Shown here: positions 7,247 to 10,436 of the stretch, piece by piece | How the letters are laid out: each line of letters opens with the position of its first letter | How positions within the stretch are numbered: the stretch's first letter is position 1 | Assembly: GCA_963661545.1 (NCBI GenBank) | Contig: CAVLCU010000095.1 | Coordinates: 1-10,436 of the forward strand | Reading direction: 5' to 3' | DNA: 10,436 bases | Source: Scatomonas sp963661545 | GTDB taxonomy: Bacteria; Bacillota; Clostridia; Lachnospirales; Lachnospiraceae | Made by a program: the position numbers and the translations under genes | The notes under the pieces: model-generated | What the model was told of the DNA's origin: nothing | Database searches by the model: none | The model's input: the letters and a program-made list of their open reading frames with translations, nothing else

Positions 7247-7263
7247 CAGCAAATCTGTTGCTG
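7247..7263. promoter_or_regulatory. Candidate operator dyad between divergent promoters
   Basis: CAGCAA (7247-7252) and TTGCTG (7258-7263) form a perfect 6-bp inverted repeat with a 5-bp spacer. The right arm is exactly the -35 box of the antitoxin promoter, and the left arm lies 13 bp from the -35 box of the trp promoter. Phd/YefM antitoxins usually repress their own promoter through such palindromes. That this one is the site is inference. Confidence 0.5.
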
Positions 7264-7304
7264 TTTTTATCAACAAATGTTATAATACGGTTAAAGAAAG
7301 GAGG
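7258..7304 (+). promoter_or_regulatory. Promoter and SD of the toxin-antitoxin operon
   Basis: TTGCTG (7258-7263), a 17-bp spacer and a perfect TATAAT (7281-7286) form a strong promoter. AAAGGAGG (7297-7304) is the SD, 8 bases before the antitoxin ATG at 7313. The transcript start would fall near 7293, leaving a very short leader. Confidence 0.85.
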
Positions 7305-7312
7305 GGATCCCT

Positions 7313-7636
7313 ATGTCATCTGTTATCAGTGCAATTACCAATACGGTTCCCATTACCCAATTTAATCGTGGCCTTGCAGGCAAAATCTTTGAAGAGGTAA
7401 AAAAAGGCGGCGCAAAGGTTGTTATGAAAAACAACTCTGCCGAGTGTGTTCTTCTCTCTCCTGACGAATATGTGCGTCTGATGGACGAGGTAAATGACGC
7501 CAGACTTCTGGCTATAGCTTCCGACCGCATGACACGCTTCGACCCTTCTACCCTGATTTCTGAGGAAGAGATGAACCATCGCCTCGGCATAACCGAGGAG
7601 GATCTTGCTGATTTTGATGAGGTGGACATCGAATGA
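7313..7636 (+). CDS. Type II antitoxin, Phd/YefM family
   Basis: The 107-residue protein starts at an ATG with a strong SD. The N-terminal part (about 1-60) matches the Phd/YefM DNA-binding fold: a short strand, the segment PITQFNRGLAGKIFEEV (13-29), then strands in AKVVMKNNSAECVLLS (34-49) and PDEYVRLMDEV (50-60). The C-terminal part (84-107) is very acidic (EEE, EEDLADFDEVDIE), as expected for a flexible tail that wraps and neutralises a basic RelE-type toxin. The stop overlaps the toxin start as ATGA, the classic antitoxin-first layout. It probably represses its own promoter through the dyad at 7247-7263. Family membership comes from motif recognition; the exact subfamily is not determined. 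Confidence 0.88.
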   Translation: MSSVISAITNTVPITQFNRGLAGKIFEEVKKGGAKVVMKNNSAECVLLSPDEYVRLMDEVNDARLLAIASDRMTRFDPSTLISEEEMNHRLGITEEDLADFDEVDIE

Positions 7637-7965
7637 GCTGGAAACTGCAATACCTGCCCGAAGCAGAAAGAGATTTAAAAAAACTAGACGGAAGCCAGCG
7701 CATCCTTGTCCTGAAAGCCATCAAAAAGGTTCAACAGAACCCGCTTCCCCTTGAGGAACATGGCTACGGAAAACCTCTTGGTAACCACAAGGGTACTAAC
7801 CTTGCCAAGCTTTTGAAAATCAAGATCCGCTCTTCTGGTTTACGCATTGTCTACCAACTTCTCCGTAGGGAATCCTCCCTGGTGGTTATCGTCATCGGTG
7901 TCCGTGCCGACGAAGAAGTCTACGATATTGCGCAAAAAAGAGCGCAGAAGCACAACCTGCTTTGA
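7633..7965 (+). CDS. Type II toxin, RelE/ParE superfamily
   Basis: The 110-residue basic protein overlaps the antitoxin gene by 4 bp. The fold pattern of RelE/ParE toxins is visible: strand WKLQYLPEAERDLKKL (3-18) leading into the first helix, a second helix IKKVQQNP (30-37), then KPLGNHKGTNLAKL (47-60), the strand LRIVYQLL (70-77) and VVIVIGVRADEEVYDIAQKR (84-103), with conserved Arg91 and Tyr97 near the end. RelE members cleave mRNA on the ribosome and ParE members poison gyrase. The sequence alone does not separate these, though Arg71, Arg91 and Tyr97 would suit the mRNase type. Codons 4-9 are duplicated exactly at 7988-8006, just beyond the stop. Confidence 0.88.
   Translation: MSWKLQYLPEAERDLKKLDGSQRILVLKAIKKVQQNPLPLEEHGYGKPLGNHKGTNLAKLLKIKIRSSGLRIVYQLLRRESSLVVIVIGVRADEEVYDIAQKRAQKHNLL
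7641..7659 (+). repeat. 19-bp direct repeat, copy 1 (inside toxin gene)
   Basis: The sequence GAAACTGCAATACCTGCCC covers the toxin codons for KLQYLP and recurs identically at 7988-8006. Flanking bases differ on both sides, so the exact match is 19 bp. Confidence 0.85.
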
Positions 7966-7987
7966 AAGCCCCGTCAAGCAAGCAGGA

Positions 7988-8006
7988 GAAACTGCAATAC
8001 CTGCCC
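7988..8006 (+). repeat. 19-bp direct repeat, copy 2 (between toxin and symporter genes)
   Basis: This is an exact copy of 7641-7659 in the short convergent gap, 22 bases after the toxin stop and 5 bases from the symporter stop. The two starts are 347 bp apart, so the interval spans nearly the whole toxin gene. Confidence 0.85.
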
Positions 8007-8011
8007 TATTT

Positions 8012-9409
8012 CTATTTCCTCTGTCCCGGGGCCAGACCTCCCTCCTTCACCAGCCGAATCAGGGTTCCGCTAAGCAGGAAGATGCCGATGAGGTTGGGGA
8101 TAACCATGAGGCCGTTGCAGGTGTCCGAGATGTCCCAGACCAGACCCAGGTCAATGGTTGCCCCGATAACGGCGACAAAGGAATAGATGACCAGGAAGGG
8201 CTTGGTAAACTTGTCATTCAGGACGAATTCCACGCAGCGCAGACCGTAGAGTCCCCATCCCAGGATGGTAGAGAAGGCAAAGCAGCACATCACCACTGCG
8301 GTAAGAATGGTAATCCAATTCCCATATACGGCGGTAAAGCCGCTGATGGTCAGCTCAGCACCCGCGGCGCTGCCATAGGTGACTGCCGTGCCACTGCACA
8401 GAATCACCAGGGCGGTCAAGGTACATACCACGATGGTATCCGCGAAGACCTCAAAGATGCCAAAAAGACCCTGATCCGTAGGCTTGCGGGTGTCTGCACA
8501 GGCATGGGCGATGGAACCGGTTCCCAGACCTGCCTCGTTGGAGAAAATCCCCCGGGAGACCCCCCGTCTCATACTGATAAAGAGGCTGCCCACCACTCCT
8601 CCGGTCACAGCCGAGGGCCGGAAGGCACCTTCCAGGATGGAGGCAAATACTCCCGGTACCCGATCCAGGTTCATGAAAACAACCCCAAAGGCCAAGACTA
8701 CATAGAGCAAAGCCATGAAGGGAACCAGCTTCTCGGCCACATTGCCAATCCGCTTGATGCCCCCAATCAGAATCAAGGCAATCAGAAAAGCAATGATAAT
8801 TCCGATAACCAGACGAGCCACCGGCAGCTGGTTCTGGCTCACTACATGGAAATTCAGCAAGGCTTCGTTGATGGCAACGGTGATGGTATTGACCTGGGTG
8901 GCATTGCCGGTGCCAAAGACTGTCAGAATCCCCAGAACCGAATAAAGCACTGCCAGCCAATGCCATTTCCGGGACAGGCCATTCTTGATGGTATACATAG
9001 GCCCCCCTACCAGCTCGCCTGCGGCATTCTTCTCCCGGAAATGTACAGCCAGGGTAACCTCCGCAAACTTGGTGCACATCCCCAGAATGGCGGAGCACCA
9101 CATCCAGAATACGGCCCCCGGACCTCCCAGGGCAATGGCTCCGGCTACCCCGGCAATATTGCCGGTCCCGATGGTGGCCGCCAAGGCCGTACAGACCGCC
9201 TGAAAGGGAGTCAGGGAGCCCTCTGCAGCATCCTTCTTGGCAAACATTTTGCCCAGGGTATTCTTGATGGCATAGCCAAACTTGCGAATTTGGATAAAAT
9301 GAGTGCGAAGACTCAGGTAGAGGCCTACCCCCATGATGCAGATCATGGCCGGGATCCCCCAGATGAAGCTATTGACTGCCGTGTTAATGTTTGTAATGAA
9401 TTCTAGCAT
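8012..9409 (-). CDS. Sodium/amino-acid symporter, AGCS family (alanine/glycine type)
   Basis: The 465-residue integral membrane protein has about eleven hydrophobic segments and the normal length for the AGCS family (TC 2.A.25), which imports alanine, glycine or in some members glutamine with Na+. Signature stretches are LAATIGTGNIAGVAGAIALG (76-95), the FWMWCSAILGMCTKFAEVTL helix (101-120), GGPMYTI (135-141), FGTGNATQVNTI (165-176) and SNEAGLGTGSIAHA (290-303). The start ATG follows a weak GGACAGG and a good promoter (9446-9474). The gene is monocistronic and converges on the toxin gene with a 46-bp gap. No riboswitch fits in the roughly 30-nt leader. The family call is secure; the substrate cannot be decided from sequence. 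Confidence 0.95.
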   Translation of the reverse strand: MLEFITNINTAVNSFIWGIPAMICIMGVGLYLSLRTHFIQIRKFGYAIKNTLGKMFAKKDAAEGSLTPFQAVCTALAATIGTGNIAGVAGAIALGGPGAVFWMWCSAILGMCTKFAEVTLAVHFREKNAAGELVGGPMYTIKNGLSRKWHWLAVLYSVLGILTVFGTGNATQVNTITVAINEALLNFHVVSQNQLPVARLVIGIIIAFLIALILIGGIKRIGNVAEKLVPFMALLYVVLAFGVVFMNLDRVPGVFASILEGAFRPSAVTGGVVGSLFISMRRGVSRGIFSNEAGLGTGSIAHACADTRKPTDQGLFGIFEVFADTIVVCTLTALVILCSGTAVTYGSAAGAELTISGFTAVYGNWITILTAVVMCCFAFSTILGWGLYGLRCVEFVLNDKFTKPFLVIYSFVAVIGATIDLGLVWDISDTCNGLMVIPNLIGIFLLSGTLIRLVKEGGLAPGQRK

Positions 9410-9445
9410 AACCTGTCCGTCTCTCTCTTATTTATTATCTTTTCC

Positions 9446-9474
9446 ATTATACTGCTTTCCGGCTGACTGGTAAA
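9446..9474 (-). promoter_or_regulatory. Promoter of the AGCS symporter gene
   Basis: On the minus strand, TTTACC (9474-9469, four of six consensus bases) and a perfect TATAAT (9451-9446) are separated by 17 bp. The predicted start lies about 30 nt before the symporter ATG at 9409. Confidence 0.7.
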
Positions 9475-9560
9475 GCCAAAAACTACCTCTTCTATCGTCT
9501 TCCTCCTTTCCGGCAAAAAAATTTACCTGCCTTTAGCCCTCCCGGCAAGTAGCTCGTATC

Positions 9561-9566
9561 TATAAT
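9561..9566 (+). promoter_or_regulatory. Possible -10 box for the small membrane protein gene
   Basis: A perfect TATAAT lies 74 bases before the ATG at 9641, but no recognisable -35 box stands at 16-19 bp upstream. The site could need an activator or be fortuitous. Confidence 0.35.
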
Positions 9567-9598
9567 CATAAGATAGATGAAGCACTCATGATGGCTAA

Positions 9599-9624
9599 GG
9601 CCGACACCCCCACCAGGGACGGCC
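9599..9624 (+). other. Hairpin just upstream of the SD of the small membrane protein gene
   Basis: GGCCG (9599-9603) pairs with CGGCC (9620-9624), with an inner CCC/GGG stem around an ACCA loop. It ends 2 bases before the AAAGGAG SD (9627-9633). It may tune translation, but no known riboswitch class is recognised. Confidence 0.4.
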
Positions 9625-9640
9625 GGAAAGGAGTTCCCTT

Positions 9641-9997
9641 ATGTTTATGACAATGATTGGACTTATTATCGCAGCAACTATGGTATATGCAGGAACGAAA
9701 CAGATTGTCACCGGAAGGATGGATGGGGCAGAGAAGGATTACAAGCGGTTTACAGCGGAGTCCATGAAAAAAGCGGCAAGAATCACCGGATTCCTCTACT
9801 TCCCGATAGCCATCCTATTAGTGGTACAGGATCTGGTTTGGGATGATATCATTGTTTCCCCGATTCAACCGAACTTTATCTATATGATCGGGGTTGGCCT
9901 GATCTTACTGGCCATTATCCTGATCTATAATCTCATCGTAAAAAAGCAAGCGGACGGCCCGGAAGCAGAAAATGCAGCCCTGGGTCAGCTTGAGTAA
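9641..9997 (+). CDS. Small membrane protein of unknown function
   Basis: The 118-residue protein has three predicted membrane helices (about residues 3-17, 47-66 and 79-100). A charged loop (about 18-46, containing MDGAEKDYKRFTAESMKKA) follows the first helix, and the tail after residue 101 is hydrophilic and acidic. The start ATG is supported by AAAGGAG 7 bases upstream; Met3 and Met5 are weaker alternatives. The layout recalls short Clostridia membrane proteins of the DUF3784 kind, but I cannot confirm a family. It is transcribed alone, away from the divergent symporter gene, and ends at a very strong terminator. No catalytic motif is visible. Confidence 0.8.
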   Translation: MFMTMIGLIIAATMVYAGTKQIVTGRMDGAEKDYKRFTAESMKKAARITGFLYFPIAILLVVQDLVWDDIIVSPIQPNFIYMIGVGLILLAIILIYNLIVKKQADGPEAENAALGQLE

Positions 9998-10001
9998 GGG
10001 T

Positions 10002-10044
10002 AAAAAGAGAAGGAGCAGCAAGAATTGCTGCTCCTTCTCTTTTT
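10002..10044 (+). terminator. Perfect 20-bp terminator hairpin, probably bidirectional
   Basis: Bases 10002-10021 are exactly complementary to 10025-10044 around a GAA loop. The stem begins with A5 and ends with T5, so it can work as a rho-independent terminator on either strand. On the plus strand it starts 5 bases after the stop of the small membrane protein gene. Confidence 0.93.
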
Positions 10045-10299
10045 GCCGGTTGGCTCCTGGATCAAGGCTATGACCGAGCTGCCTGCGTCACTCCAGCCCT
10101 TTTGACTGGAGGGAAGCTGAGGAATTAAGATATATGCAGCCGGGGCTTCCAGGCTGCCGTCATAGAGCCATTTGGGAAAGCCATCAATTCCCAGAAGCTG
10201 GTCCAGATCATCGCCTTTTCCGCTGCCGCCATGGAAGCCCAGCTGCGGCGGATGCAGAAGCTGCAATATGAGGCCTTCCGCTCCAACCTGGATGACCTG
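10045..10299 (-). pseudogene. Remnant of an alpha/beta-hydrolase (esterase-like) gene
   Basis: The minus-strand frame from 10299 downwards has no stop until 9985. It reads like the early part of an esterase-type alpha/beta hydrolase: hydrophobic LILQLLHPPQ, an oxyanion-type segment FHGGSGKGDDLDQ, then GIDGFPKWLYDGSLEAPA, YILIPQLPSSQKGW and SVIALIQE. Similarity appears to stop near 10054. The last roughly 23 codons run into the terminator hairpin and are low-complexity. An in-frame TAA stands at 10300-10302, and no normal start is present. The nucleophile elbow (GxSxG), catalytic Asp and His are all absent, so this is only about 80 residues of a larger protein. It is a decayed fragment. The identity is motif recognition, not a search. 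Confidence 0.6.
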
Positions 10300-10304
10300 T
10301 TATC
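10289..10304. repeat. 16-bp direct repeat, copy 1
   Basis: TGGATGACCTGTTATC occurs here and again at 10312-10327, with 7 bases between copies. This copy overlaps the edge of the hydrolase remnant. Confidence 0.8.
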
Positions 10305-10311
10305 CGACGCA

Positions 10312-10327
10312 TGGATGACCTGTTATC
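10312..10327. repeat. 16-bp direct repeat, copy 2
   Basis: This is an exact second copy of the repeat at 10289-10304. It lies directly beside the terminator-like hairpin at 10336-10361. Confidence 0.8.
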
Positions 10328-10329
10328 AC

Positions 10330-10361
10330 AAAAATGGTTTGGGTGTCAAAACACCCAAACC
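10330..10361 (-). terminator. Minus-strand rho-independent terminator
   Basis: GGTTTGGGTGT and its exact complement (10351-10361 with 10336-10346) form an 11-bp stem with a 4-base loop. On the minus strand it is followed by ATTTTTG. It could end a transcript entering from beyond the right edge of the window, or belong to a repeat element. Confidence 0.65.
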
Positions 10362-10436
10362 TTTGGTTACACGGATTGTTCCGTGCTACGCACTCCCACA
10401 ATCCTCCCTCAATTCGGGTTTTCGCGGGGCTTTTGC
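10362..10436. other. Structured non-coding edge with nested hairpin
   Basis: GGATTGT (10373-10379) pairs with ACAATCC (10397-10403). Inside, GTGC (10383-10386) pairs with GCAC (10390-10393) around TAC. No supported gene lies here. A minus-strand frame is open from the right edge to the TAA at 10300-10302 (about 45 codons, four of them cysteine), but it crosses the terminator hairpin and the repeats, so it is probably not coding. The block is likely a dispersed extragenic element cut by the window end. Confidence 0.4.

Noticed and set aside
6819..7365. Plus-strand open frames opposite the trp leader
   Set aside because: They lie over the T-box structure and both promoters, show no protein features, and start without SD sites.
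7966..8011. Possible terminator between the convergent toxin and symporter genes
   Set aside because: Only a weak 5-bp pairing with a long loop and no T-run is present, so no terminator is called.
7847..9406. 519-codon plus-strand frame opposite the symporter gene
   Set aside because: The minus-strand protein has clear AGCS signatures and membrane helices. The plus frame is hydrophilic shadow sequence.
9410..9640. Glycine or other amino-acid riboswitch before the AGCS symporter
   Set aside because: The predicted leader is only about 30 nt, and no riboswitch core is visible on the minus strand.
10141..10436. Plus-strand open frame through the hydrolase remnant, reading QAAVIEPFGKAIN and so on
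   Set aside because: It follows an in-frame TAA and has no supported start. The opposite strand matches a hydrolase-like pattern much better.
1..10436. CRISPR array, tRNA, rRNA, transposase or phage gene
   Set aside because: I saw no regularly spaced repeats with unique spacers, no cloverleaf or rRNA sequence, and no recombinase motifs in any frame.

Overview
The window looks like a chromosomal segment of a mid-GC Bacillota bacterium, most likely a clostridium or close relative. The reasons are the seven-gene order trpEGDCFBA, a tryptophan T-box leader, strong purine-rich Shine-Dalgarno (SD) sites, near-consensus SigA-type promoters and an AGCS-family Na+/amino-acid symporter. I cannot name a species.

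Layout. Positions 195-6787 (minus strand) hold a complete, intact tryptophan operon, trpE-trpG-trpD-trpC-trpF-trpB-trpA, with every catalytic motif visible. The junctions are tight: a 4-bp overlap for trpE/trpG, short gaps around trpD, and three successive 8-bp overlaps at trpC/F, trpF/B and trpB/A. The operon is preceded by a class I T-box leader (about 6861-7197, minus) whose specifier loop presents UGG (Trp), and by a promoter at 7204-7233. Uncharged tRNA-Trp should therefore allow read-through into trpE. The 194 bases after trpA contain no gene but a run of nested inverted repeats.

Diverging from the trp promoter is a two-gene type II toxin-antitoxin module (7313-7965, plus): a Phd/YefM-like antitoxin and a RelE/ParE-like toxin, with their own promoter and a candidate operator dyad. 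A 19-bp stretch from the toxin's fourth to ninth codons reappears exactly, just after the toxin gene. Converging on it is an AGCS symporter gene (8012-9409, minus).

From 9641 a small three-helix membrane protein of unknown function is encoded on the plus strand, ending at a perfect 20-bp terminator hairpin. Beyond that, 10045-10299 (minus) holds a remnant of an alpha/beta-hydrolase (esterase-like) gene, with both ends and the nucleophile region missing. The last ~135 bases hold paired 16-bp repeats, a minus-strand terminator hairpin and a nested hairpin, and look like an extragenic repeat element.

How it works together: the main function is tryptophan synthesis from chorismate, controlled by tRNA-Trp charging. 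The TA module, symporter and small membrane protein are independent units. I found no clearly new multigene system. The least ordinary items are the repeat flanking the toxin gene, the shared trp/TA regulatory region, the structured edges of the window and the hydrolase remnant.
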